A DNA stretch of 7,730 nucleotides from SIG578 sp964508295 (GTDB lineage Bacteria > Bacillota > Clostridia > Oscillospirales > Ruminococcaceae): the NCBI GenBank assembly GCA_964508295.1, contig CAZDSQ010000071.1, positions 1 through 7,730 of the forward strand. Reading direction: 5' to 3'. Each line of letters starts with the position of its first letter. Position 1 is the first letter of the stretch. The notes under the pieces are model-generated. The model worked only from the letters and a program-made list of their open reading frames with translations. It did not search any database and was not told where the DNA came from. The translations under genes and the position numbers were made by a program. Shown piece by piece: positions 1 through 5,495 of the stretch.

Positions 1-22
1 ATTAGGGCTATGCCCGAAAATG

Positions 23-52
23 AAAAACCACCCGCTATGCGGGTGGATTTTT
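23..52 (-). terminator. Rho-independent terminator of the glycosidase-like gene
   Basis: A perfect 8-bp stem, CCACCCGC (28-35) and GCGGGTGG (39-46), closes on the loop TAT. Five A (23-27) lie on the left and five T (48-52) on the right. Read on the minus strand, the hairpin ends in TTTTT and lies about 24 bases after the stop codon of the gene at 70-1305, as expected of an intrinsic terminator. The symmetric A and T flanks mean it could also work on the plus strand for a gene left of the window. A smaller hairpin, GGGC-TAT-GCCC at 5-15, lies just outside it; its role is unknown because the window edge is so close. Confidence 0.8.
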
Positions 53-69
53 ATTCATTTGGTGGCAAA

Positions 70-1305
70 TTATTCTTTTTCTATCTTGTAAAGGCAGAGC
101 TGACCGGGAGCATACCACGAAATGTGCTCGTAGGAATCGGGGATCTTGTCCTCCTCGGCGGTTTCGGTAACGCCGCCTGCCGCGAGCGCCTGAGTGATAA
201 CGGTCGGGGTAACAACGCTGTTGTTTCCGAGGTTTATTATCTTGCCGGCCCTTGTTGAAATGGTGAGGTTTACCCTGGCAATATCTGTTCTGCTGTTGCA
301 GACAACGGCAAAGTAATCGTCGCCGTTTTCGTCCTTAAAGAAGCTTAGGATAAGCGGGTTGTGGTTTCTTACGTCCTCAACCTTTAAGATGATATCGCTG
401 TCGCCTTCTTTAAAGAGGTCAAATCCACCGAACGCCTCGCCAACGTGATAGGACTTAACAAGCTTCAGGTGCGAGAAATGCTCGCCGTGAACAAGGTGGA
501 ACTCTCTTATGGCCTCGGACATATTTATGTAGGTAAGCGAACGCTCACCGAACTTGTTTATGGGGCCGTTTCTGTAGTTGGCAGATGCCTTTTGTGTGTA
601 AAAATGGAACCACAAAAGTCCCTCACAGCCGCTTGCAACGGCGGTGCTTATCTGCCAGATAAAGTCGTTGCGGCTCGGCTCCTCGTATGCCCAGTGTCCC
701 ATACTAAGTAAGGTAGTCCAAAGCGGTGCGCCGTACTTGTCGGCGTTTTCCTTAAACTTTTTAAGCTGCTTGAAGTAGCCGTCGGGCTTTAAGCCTTTAA
801 CCATCTGGGAATAATAGTCGTAGCAGAGGTTTTTCATCTCAATGTTGGGGAATATTGCCTCTGCAATATCGTCAATTCTCGGCTCGTAGAAGGGAAAATA
901 GTTTACAAAGGGAACTAACTCGGGAGCAACCTCAAGCTGAATTTCATAAGCTTTTACAACGTTGGGAGCGGCGTCAAGACCCGGTTCGTCGCCAACATGG
1001 AAGCCCCAGGTGGCCTTGTGCTTTCCGAAATCGTTGTAGGCCTCCTGAAATCTCTTTTTGTAGCCCTCGGGGTCCTCTGCCGCCTTTCCCCAGCCTGCGC
1101 GCCTGTCGCAAACGATAAGCCTTATTCCGCACTCATAGCAGTAGTCCATTATCTCAAGCATTTTTTGCTTGTCGTGCCTTGCGGGGTCAAAATTTGGCGA
1201 AAAGGTCAAGGTAAGGCCGCAATCGCGCCAGTCGTCAATATCTTTTTTTGTTACCTGATTCAAATCTCGGTACACCCATGCGCCCATAGGGAAGCTGCTT
1301 TGCAT
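70..1305 (-). CDS. TIM-barrel glycoside hydrolase-like protein with GDEP motif (family not assigned)
   Basis: A 411-residue protein with no signal peptide, so probably cytoplasmic. Residues about 5-275 read like an (alpha/beta)8 glycosidase barrel: an early strand LTLTFSPNF (31-39), IRLIVCDRR (61-69), then WGFHVGDEP (100-108). In barrel glycosidases of the GH42/clan GH-A type, a Glu at this position serves as acid/base, so E107 is the best catalytic candidate. GCEGLLWFHFY (226-236) looks like a late barrel strand carrying aromatic, substrate-binding residues; E228 may matter. The remaining 130 residues look like a beta-sandwich (FAVVCNSR, VNLTISTRAGKII), common as a C-terminal domain in such enzymes. 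Substrate and family cannot be told from sequence alone. The ATG at 1305 is chosen because GAGGTGG (1316-1310) lies just upstream at good spacing; Met7 has no such site. It is a single gene with its own promoter and terminator, diverging from the RAYT. A barrel protein without hydrolase activity remains possible. Confidence 0.85.
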   Translation of the reverse strand: MQSSFPMGAWVYRDLNQVTKKDIDDWRDCGLTLTFSPNFDPARHDKQKMLEIMDYCYECGIRLIVCDRRAGWGKAAEDPEGYKKRFQEAYNDFGKHKATWGFHVGDEPGLDAAPNVVKAYEIQLEVAPELVPFVNYFPFYEPRIDDIAEAIFPNIEMKNLCYDYYSQMVKGLKPDGYFKQLKKFKENADKYGAPLWTTLLSMGHWAYEEPSRNDFIWQISTAVASGCEGLLWFHFYTQKASANYRNGPINKFGERSLTYINMSEAIREFHLVHGEHFSHLKLVKSYHVGEAFGGFDLFKEGDSDIILKVEDVRNHNPLILSFFKDENGDDYFAVVCNSRTDIARVNLTISTRAGKIINLGNNSVVTPTVITQALAAGGVTETAEEDKIPDSYEHISWYAPGQLCLYKIEKE

Positions 1306-1347
1306 AAAACCACCTCGTTTTTTGTTTTGTCGGCATTAGCCAAGAAA

Positions 1348-1376
1348 ATTATACCATCCGACTTTTTAAGTCGCAA
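1348..1376 (-). promoter_or_regulatory. Sigma-A-type promoter of the glycosidase-like gene
   Basis: On the minus strand TTGCGA (1376-1371; four of six matches to TTGACA) is followed by exactly 17 bases and then TATAAT (1353-1348; six of six). Transcription would start near 1341, giving a leader of about 35 bases before the ATG at 1305. Spacing, position and the perfect -10 box make this a good call from eye alone. Confidence 0.7.
1359..1373. promoter_or_regulatory. Putative operator: palindrome inside the promoter spacer
   Basis: CGACTT (1359-1364) and AAGTCG (1368-1373) are perfect 6-bp inverted arms around TTT. The site fills most of the spacer between the -10 and -35 boxes and overlaps three bases of the -35 box. 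A protein bound here would block RNA polymerase, so substrate-responsive repression of the glycosidase-like gene is likely. No regulator gene lies beside it, and the motif does not match an operator I know. There is no T tract placed to make it a terminator. Confidence 0.5.
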
Positions 1377-1402
1377 TAGATTTTTAAAAATAAAAAGCAA
1401 AA

Positions 1403-1431
1403 TTGAAAATCTTTTCAACATATGTTAAAAT
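1403..1431 (+). promoter_or_regulatory. Extended -10 promoter of the RAYT gene
   Basis: TTGAAA (1403-1408) is followed by 17 bases and TAAAAT (1426-1431), preceded by the extended -10 element TGT (1423-1425). Transcription would begin near 1438, only about 10 bases before the ATG at 1448. The spacer holds the 10-bp palindrome AACATATGTT (1417-1426), partly extended by flanking T and A runs, which could be an operator. This promoter settles the gene start: the in-frame TTG at 1403 is the -35 box, not a start codon. Confidence 0.6.
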
Positions 1432-1447
1432 TATTTTGGTGATAAAA

Positions 1448-1936
1448 ATGGATCTTCCAGAAAGAAAACAAAACAGATTAGAGAATTTTGATTATGGTGA
1501 AATCGGTTGCTATTTTGTAACATTATGCACGCAAAACAGACAGCACCTTTTTGAAATAGAATCCGTAGGGAACGACCTGTGTGTCGTTCCGAGCGTTCAA
1601 AATCAAGTTATCCACAAATGGATAAAAGAAATCGAAAATAAATTTGATAATATAAAAATCGACAAATATATTATAATGCCCGACCACTTGCATCTGCTCG
1701 TTAACATAACGGAACGACACATAGGTCGTTCCCTACATGATGTAATGAGGTTTTTCAAAACAATGACCACCAATGAATATATCAAGGGCGTGAAAAACAA
1801 TCTATTGCCACCGTTTGATAAAAAAATGTGGCAAAAATCCTATTATGACCACGTTATACGAAATCGAGTCGATTACAACGAAACGTGGGAATATATTGAG
1901 AACAACCCGATAAAATGGATAGAAATGCATAAATAA
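1448..1936 (+). CDS. REP-associated tyrosine transposase (RAYT, Y1/HUH family)
   Basis: A 162-residue single-strand DNA transposase of the Y1 (IS200-like, TnpA_REP) family. Hallmarks, numbered from the ATG at 1448: YFVTLCTQN (22-30), the first beta strand with the usual RAYT opening; IMPDHLHLLV (76-85), holding the metal-binding HxH at H80 and H82; WQKSYYDHVIRN (128-139), with the catalytic Tyr at Y132 or Y133; and a final WEYIENNPIKW (147-157), the typical RAYT C-terminus. Length and motifs are complete, so the protein may be active. The ATG is preferred over an in-frame TTG at 1403, which is the -35 box; GGTGAT at 1438-1443 is a weak ribosome binding site. RAYTs act on palindromic REP repeats. 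Here two such palindromes lie inside the gene itself, encoding residues 40-48 and about 88-97. The gene ends at a terminator shared with convergent spoIVB. No flanking insertion-sequence ends were found. Confidence 0.92.
   Translation: MDLPERKQNRLENFDYGEIGCYFVTLCTQNRQHLFEIESVGNDLCVVPSVQNQVIHKWIKEIENKFDNIKIDKYIIMPDHLHLLVNITERHIGRSLHDVMRFFKTMTTNEYIKGVKNNLLPPFDKKMWQKSYYDHVIRNRVDYNETWEYIENNPIKWIEMHK
1565..1591 (+). repeat. REP-like palindrome inside the RAYT gene, copy 1
   Basis: A 27-bp element with perfect 8-bp arms GGAACGAC (1569-1576) and GTCGTTCC (1583-1590) around the loop CTGTGT, preceded by GTAG. It is exactly nine codons in phase with the gene and encodes VGNDLCVVP (residues 40-48), between the first beta strand and the first long helix. 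It matches copy 2, in opposite orientation, at 26 of 27 positions; the match stops at both ends of the element. Confidence 0.85.
1710..1736 (-). repeat. REP-like palindrome inside the RAYT gene, copy 2 (inverted)
   Basis: Arms GGAACGAC (1711-1718) and GTCGTTCC (1725-1732) surround the loop ACATAG. The reverse complement equals copy 1 except for one loop base. It encodes about residues T88 to H97 (TERHIGRSLH), directly after the HxH strand. The copies are separated by 118 bases, so the mRNA or single-stranded DNA could form two small hairpins or one 27-bp stem. Confidence 0.85.
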
Positions 1937-1964
1937 AAGAGCAAGGCGTGAGCCCTGCTCTTTT
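1935..1964. terminator. Bidirectional terminator between RAYT and spoIVB
   Basis: AAAAGAGCA (1935-1943) pairs with TGCTCTTTT (1956-1964), and after one mismatch GGC (1945-1947) pairs with GCC (1952-1954) around a GTGA tetraloop (1948-1951) closed by the last pairs. Both strands end in a T run. It overlaps the last two bases of the RAYT stop codon and ends seven bases before the spoIVB stop, so it serves both convergent genes. Confidence 0.8.
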
Positions 1965-1970
1965 CTCTTG

Positions 1971-3197
1971 TTATGAGGCCTTTAAGGTTTGCTTGATGCT
2001 TTCAGAGGACTGCAGCATATTTTCAGCAAATATGGCGTAGCCACGGGTGCAGTCGTTAACAAAAACGTGGGTCACCGCGCCCACTAACTTGCCGTTCTGT
2101 AGAATAGGTGAGCCGCTCATTCCCTGAACGATGCCGCCCGCCGCGTCTAAAAGGCGCGGGTCGGTCACACGGATAACCATATTTTTTACTGCGCGCTCAG
2201 AGTTATAGCTGATTTTCTCAATCTCAATTTCAAACTCCTCTGGCGCAAATCCCGATAGGGTTGAAAGAATGGTTGCGCGCCCTGTTTTTATCTCTTGCTT
2301 TAGTGCAACCTCAACGCTTTCGGACATAACCTTTACATTTTTAAGACTGCCGTAAACTCCGGTTTCATCATTTTTCAAAATACTTCCGGTGTTATAAATG
2401 GTAGCAAAATGTCCGTTGAGCTGACCCGGCATCCCCGCTTTGCTTTTTGTAACACTGTCGATTTCGGCACCGACGACCTCTCCCTTTAAAAGAGAGAGAA
2501 TCTCGCCAGTTTCGCCGTCGCAAACAGCGTGCCCAAGCCCGCCGAAGATCTCGGTTTCGGGATCGTAATAGGTGACGGTGCCGATTCCCGCACTGCTGTC
2601 CCTTACATAAACTCCGATCTTGTAGGTGTTATCAGCGGAGTCTAAAACAGGGGTTATTTGCACGGTCTTACAGTCACCGTCGCTTTTTTTCAAAACGACC
2701 TCCAGCTCTTTGCCTCGGCTTTTTGAAACTGCAGAAACCACATCAGCATTGTTCTGCATCTCTTTGCCGTCAATACTTACGATAACATCTGACGCGCGTA
2801 TTCCCGCGTCCTTTGCGGGAGTGTGCAGTTTTCCGCTATTTTCAACCGAGCCGAGCGAGGTAACAAGCACCCCGTCGGAGAGCATTTTAATTCCGAAAGG
2901 TATACCGCCCGGAACCACCCTTTTGCTCTCGGCCGCACACACGACCACCGTTTTAATAGGGAACAAGCCAAAAAGTTTAAGCTCACTTTGCGTCTGGGTT
3001 TGCCCTTGACTTAAACTCGGCATACTGCCTGTTGGAACTACCGCGATATAGTCCTCAAATTCAAGCGTCGCAGTTTCAGTTACATAGTATTTTTCGGAGA
3101 GATTACTGCTGCAGGCATAGATCATGCCCCATAAAAAACCGCACAAAACAAACAGCGCGGCAACGGAGGTCCTCACAATTCTCGCGAGTGTTTTCAT
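1971..3197 (-). CDS. spoIVB: SpoIVB-type sporulation serine peptidase
   Basis: A 408-residue protein, close to the roughly 425 residues of Bacillus subtilis SpoIVB. In that organism SpoIVB is made in the forespore, crosses into the intermembrane space, and cleaves SpoIVFA to trigger pro-sigma-K processing. Visible here: an N-terminal membrane anchor (about 8-28); the family signature VVPGGIPFGIKM (94-105); a PDZ domain (about 105-185) with AKDAGIRASDVIVSIDG; and a chymotrypsin-like protease core. Catalytic candidates are H223 (GLGHAV), D346 (VTDPRLLD) and S361 (QGMSGSP), all present, so it should be active. The closing segment GAVTHVFVNDCTRGYAIF (373-390) is also typical. Start choice is firm: GGGAGG lies seven to eight bases before the ATG. 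I could not pick out a clear sigma-F or sigma-G promoter by eye. In many spore formers spoIVB is followed by spo0A; here it is followed by a terminator and a convergent RAYT, so that linkage is absent. Confidence 0.95.
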   Translation of the reverse strand: MKTLARIVRTSVAALFVLCGFLWGMIYACSSNLSEKYYVTETATLEFEDYIAVVPTGSMPSLSQGQTQTQSELKLFGLFPIKTVVVCAAESKRVVPGGIPFGIKMLSDGVLVTSLGSVENSGKLHTPAKDAGIRASDVIVSIDGKEMQNNADVVSAVSKSRGKELEVVLKKSDGDCKTVQITPVLDSADNTYKIGVYVRDSSAGIGTVTYYDPETEIFGGLGHAVCDGETGEILSLLKGEVVGAEIDSVTKSKAGMPGQLNGHFATIYNTGSILKNDETGVYGSLKNVKVMSESVEVALKQEIKTGRATILSTLSGFAPEEFEIEIEKISYNSERAVKNMVIRVTDPRLLDAAGGIVQGMSGSPILQNGKLVGAVTHVFVNDCTRGYAIFAENMLQSSESIKQTLKAS

Positions 3198-3356
3198 CCG
3201 ATTTCCTCCCAGCTTTAATGAAAATTTTTATGTCTTTATTATTGTTTCGCACGAAAATTGTTTTATTTTGTAATATTTCAGCCAGTTTTTAATACAAATT
3301 TAAGGTTTTTTATTTGGAAAATAATAAAATTTACAATTTAGGTAAACCGCATAGCA

Positions 3357-3417
3357 CTGCCGTTTGATAAGCCTCTATTAAGAGAACGGCAGGCCGGAGC
3401 AGACTTAATTGGCTTAT
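3357..3417. other. Foldable intergenic element of unknown role between spoIVB and the M23 gene
   Basis: CTGCCGTT (3357-3364) pairs with AACGGCAG (3385-3392). Inside, CTCT (3373-3376) pairs with AGAG (3381-3384) around ATTA, leaving an eight-base bulge at 3365-3372. Six bulge bases, ATAAGC (3367-3372), are complementary to GCTTAT (3412-3417) downstream, allowing a pseudoknot. There is no T run, so it is not a terminator. It lies upstream of the M23 promoter and about 160 bases upstream of spoIVB, so it could belong to a spoIVB leader, a small RNA, or a protein-binding region. The rest of the 310-base gap is AT-rich and holds only the promoter and direct repeat listed separately. Confidence 0.4.
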
Positions 3418-3423
3418 TTTTAC

Positions 3424-3451
3424 TTGATTTTTTTGAAAAAAGGTGTATAAT
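3424..3451 (+). promoter_or_regulatory. Sigma-A-type promoter of the M23 peptidase gene
   Basis: TTGATT (3424-3429) and TATAAT (3446-3451) are 16 bases apart. Transcription would start near 3458, leaving a leader of about 50 bases that carries the strong ribosome binding site AAAGGAGATGA (3491-3501) ahead of the ATG at 3508. A housekeeping-type promoter suggests vegetative expression, unlike the divergent spoIVB. Confidence 0.65.
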
Positions 3452-3454
3452 AGC

Positions 3455-3475
3455 TTTGTAACCAATTTGTAACCA
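3455..3475 (+). repeat. 10-bp direct repeat at the M23 transcription start
   Basis: TTTGTAACCA occurs at 3455-3464 and again at 3466-3475, a period of 11 bases or one helical turn, directly downstream of the -10 box. The position is suited to an operator bound by a protein in tandem on one face of the helix. No regulator is identified. Confidence 0.5.
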
Positions 3476-3507
3476 TTTTAAAATTCATTGAAAGGAGATG
3501 ACACCGT

Positions 3508-5244
3508 ATGGCAGAAAACGCAAATAATCAGATGGAAAGCGAAAAGCGCCCCGAAGTAAAAAAGCGTTTTAAAATTGACAAAAGATATACCGAGTATGTT
3601 TTAAAAGCATGTTACCATACCGGTGAATTCACACTTTCGTTGCTTAAACGTATCCCCGGATTGTTATTGTGGCTTGCCGCTCTTGCTCAGGGTGGTCTTA
3701 TCAAGCTTTATAATATTATTGTAAAATTACTTAAAAAGGTCGTGCATCCATTCTACCAGTTGTTTTATAAAATGGGTAGAATGTTTAAGGCAGGAAAGAT
3801 CAAGGCATCTGCGGCTTATAAAAGCGGCGGAATTAAAGAAATGTTTAAGGCTCTTTACAGAGTTTTCAAGGAAGGCACCGAGCGAAACCGCGAGGCACTT
3901 ATTAAGGTCCGCAATTATGCTCTCCCATTGGCAGGTCTTTTTATTCTTGTATTTACAGTGTTTGTTTTTTCACAGCTCACATTCGGCCTTGTGGTTGAGT
4001 ATGACGGAGTGACACTCGGATCGATCAAGCATGAGCAGGTTTACGACAGTGCTGAAAAGCAGCTTATGCAGAGAGTTCTGTTTGAGGAGGGCGACGATGT
4101 AAAGATCGTTCCCCAGTTTACCCTCGCAGTCGTAAACAAAGACTCGTTTATGACCTCTGACCAGATAACTGATAAGCTTATTGAAGCTTCCAGCAGCGTT
4201 ATTGATGAGGCAAGCGGACTTTATGTTGATGATACTTTTATCGGAGCAGTTAAAGAAAAAGATGAGCTTCAAGATGCTCTTAATAGTATCCTTGAAAAGT
4301 ACAAGTCAGATGATCCGGACGAAATAGTTGCATTTGTAAAAGATGTTCAAATCAAGGACGGACTATATCCCGTTTCAAGTATTATTGAGTTTGATGAACT
4401 TAAAGAAAAAATGAACGGCGAAAATTCTGCCGAGGTTTCGTATACCGTCGTAAGCGGTGACACGCCGTATACAGTTGCCCAGAGGGCAGGCATTTCTCTT
4501 GACACCTTTTATGCATTAAACCCGATTACAAAAACAACTTTTGTTATCGGTCAGAAGGTTACGATCGCATCATCTGAGCCTTTCTTAAGTGTTAAGGTTC
4601 AGAGGTATGAAAAGGTTGAAGAAACTGTCGAGTATGACACTATAACAACAAAGAACAATAACTACTACACCTCTTATCGTAAGGTTACCCGAAAGGGAGT
4701 TAACGGTGTTAATGAGGTTACCTATCTTGTTACTTATTTAAACGGAGTTGCAACCGAAAAGGAAGTTACTGACACTAAGGTTATATCGGAACCGATTGAC
4801 GAAAAGGTTACTGTTGGTACAAAGGTTGCTTCAACAATGGTTTCCCAGACAAGACCTTCTTCAACGGGTAACGGAGTGGTTCCCAGTCTTATTTGGCCTA
4901 CAAGCGGTAGGATAAGCTGTCGCTGGTGGGGATATTATAACCACCGCGGTCTTGATATTGCCGCCCCCAAGGGAACTCCTATTTATGCCGCCGCCAGCGG
5001 AACTGTTATTTCTTATAGAAATCTCAGTAACGGCTACGGAAAGCACATAGTCATTGACCACGGCAACGGAGTTCAGACCCTTTACGCTCACACAAGTGCA
5101 GTTTATGTGCAGGTCGGCGATAGGGTTACAAAAGGGCAGAAGATTGCCGCTGTCGGTATGACTGGCTGGGCAACAGGCTACCACCTGCATTTCGGAATTA
5201 TGATAAACGGCGTTTATAAAAACCCCGAGCTTTATCTCCCCTAA
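3508..5244 (+). CDS. Membrane-anchored LysM-G5-M23 peptidoglycan endopeptidase
   Basis: A 578-residue enzyme predicted to cut peptide cross-links of peptidoglycan outside the membrane. Residues 1-136 are Lys/Arg-rich and should be cytoplasmic, with a hydrophobic amphipathic stretch (about 44-72). A transmembrane helix spans about 137-158. Two similar blocks follow, VEYDGVTLGSI (163-173) and LYVDDTFIGAV (238-248), each leading into a helix, which looks like a duplicated module. A LysM domain lies at about 311-353 (YTVVSGDTPYTVAQRAG, ending VIGQKVTI), a G5-like domain at about 360-440, and the M23 domain at about 470-578. All zinc and catalytic residues are present: H479 and D483 (NHRGLDIAAP), H528 (YAHTS), and H559 and H561 (YHLHFG). 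The ribosome binding site is near-perfect. It diverges from spoIVB; SpoIIQ-like sporulation M23 proteins exist, but LysM plus G5 and a sigma-A promoter suggest general wall remodelling. Confidence 0.92.
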   Translation: MAENANNQMESEKRPEVKKRFKIDKRYTEYVLKACYHTGEFTLSLLKRIPGLLLWLAALAQGGLIKLYNIIVKLLKKVVHPFYQLFYKMGRMFKAGKIKASAAYKSGGIKEMFKALYRVFKEGTERNREALIKVRNYALPLAGLFILVFTVFVFSQLTFGLVVEYDGVTLGSIKHEQVYDSAEKQLMQRVLFEEGDDVKIVPQFTLAVVNKDSFMTSDQITDKLIEASSSVIDEASGLYVDDTFIGAVKEKDELQDALNSILEKYKSDDPDEIVAFVKDVQIKDGLYPVSSIIEFDELKEKMNGENSAEVSYTVVSGDTPYTVAQRAGISLDTFYALNPITKTTFVIGQKVTIASSEPFLSVKVQRYEKVEETVEYDTITTKNNNYYTSYRKVTRKGVNGVNEVTYLVTYLNGVATEKEVTDTKVISEPIDEKVTVGTKVASTMVSQTRPSSTGNGVVPSLIWPTSGRISCRWWGYYNHRGLDIAAPKGTPIYAAASGTVISYRNLSNGYGKHIVIDHGNGVQTLYAHTSAVYVQVGDRVTKGQKIAAVGMTGWATGYHLHFGIMINGVYKNPELYLP

Positions 5245-5261
5245 ACATTATATTTAACAAC

Positions 5262-5299
5262 AAAAAAGGACAGATTCAAAATGAATCTGTCCTTTTTTT
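5262..5299. terminator. Strong bidirectional terminator after the M23 gene (repeated sequence)
   Basis: GGACAGATTCA (5268-5278) pairs perfectly with TGAATCTGTCC (5282-5292) around AAA, extended by six A (5262-5267) and seven T (5293-5299). It lies 17 bases after the M23 stop codon. Read from the other side it also ends in a T run, so it can stop transcripts of the lipoprotein gene, which reaches it through the MITE-like element. The sequence from 5263 to 5299 recurs exactly at 7644-7680. Confidence 0.92.
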
Positions 5300-5300
5300 A

Positions 5301-5445
5301 GCCTCCCTTGCCTAAAGGGAGGGGGACCGCGTTAGCGGTGGAGGGATTTTTAAATAAAAACTGTTTTTATTTAACGGTTATGGTTTTGAATTATAATCCC
5401 TCAGTCGCTCGTACCTCGCGCCAGCTCCCTTTAGGCAAGGGAGCC
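5301..5445. mobile_element. MITE-like inverted-repeat element (about 145 bp) flanked by TA
   Basis: The left end, CTCCCTTGCCTAAAGGGAG (5303-5321), and the right end, its inverse with CTCCCTTTAGGCAAGGGAG at 5425-5443, form terminal inverted repeats. The inner parts of the arms also agree at GAGGGATT (5341-5348) versus AATCCCTC (5395-5402). Each tip folds on itself (CTCCCTT/AAGGGAG), and the left arm has a second hairpin ACCGC-GTTA-GCGGT (5326-5339) that is degenerate on the right. The centre holds an 11-bp AT hairpin (5350-5360 with 5364-5374, loop CTG). TA flanks both sides (5299-5300 and 5446-5447), as expected if a mariner/IS630-type transposase moved it. It encodes no protein. I recall similar ends dispersed in Oscillospiraceae genomes. 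It sits between the lipoprotein stop and the shared terminator. Confidence 0.7.
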
Positions 5446-5495
5446 TAAAATTATCAGATAAGTTGTGCGTATTTGCAAGGCGTTTTTTGTTTAAA

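Noticed and set aside
70..1305. Long open frames antisense to the glycosidase-like gene (for example 445-711 and 997-1428 on the plus strand)
   Set aside because: They have no ribosome binding sites and no recognisable domains, and they mirror the codon structure of the real minus-strand gene.
1403..1447. TTG at 1403 as the start of the RAYT gene, adding 15 residues
   Set aside because: The TTG is part of the -35 box of a well-formed extended -10 promoter, and the predicted transcript begins after it. The conserved protein starts at the ATG at 1448.
1403..1970. A complete IS200/IS605 insertion sequence
   Set aside because: The enzyme is RAYT-like (C-terminal ENNPIKW region), there is no TnpB or accessory gene, and no left and right end hairpins flank the gene. 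The palindromes found are inside it.
3198..3340. A sigma-G or sigma-F promoter for spoIVB
   Set aside because: Expected from biology, but only partial matches at wrong spacing are visible in this AT-rich stretch (for example AATATTA with a GTATT 13 bases upstream), so no site is claimed.
3340..3507. A ydaO-type c-di-AMP riboswitch ahead of the M23 gene
   Set aside because: The conserved core sequences I remember for that riboswitch are absent, and the foldable part lies upstream of the predicted promoter rather than in the leader.
4861..5190. A 109-codon open frame antisense to the M23 domain
   Set aside because: It is opposite a well-conserved catalytic domain, has no ribosome binding site, and shows no recognisable motif.
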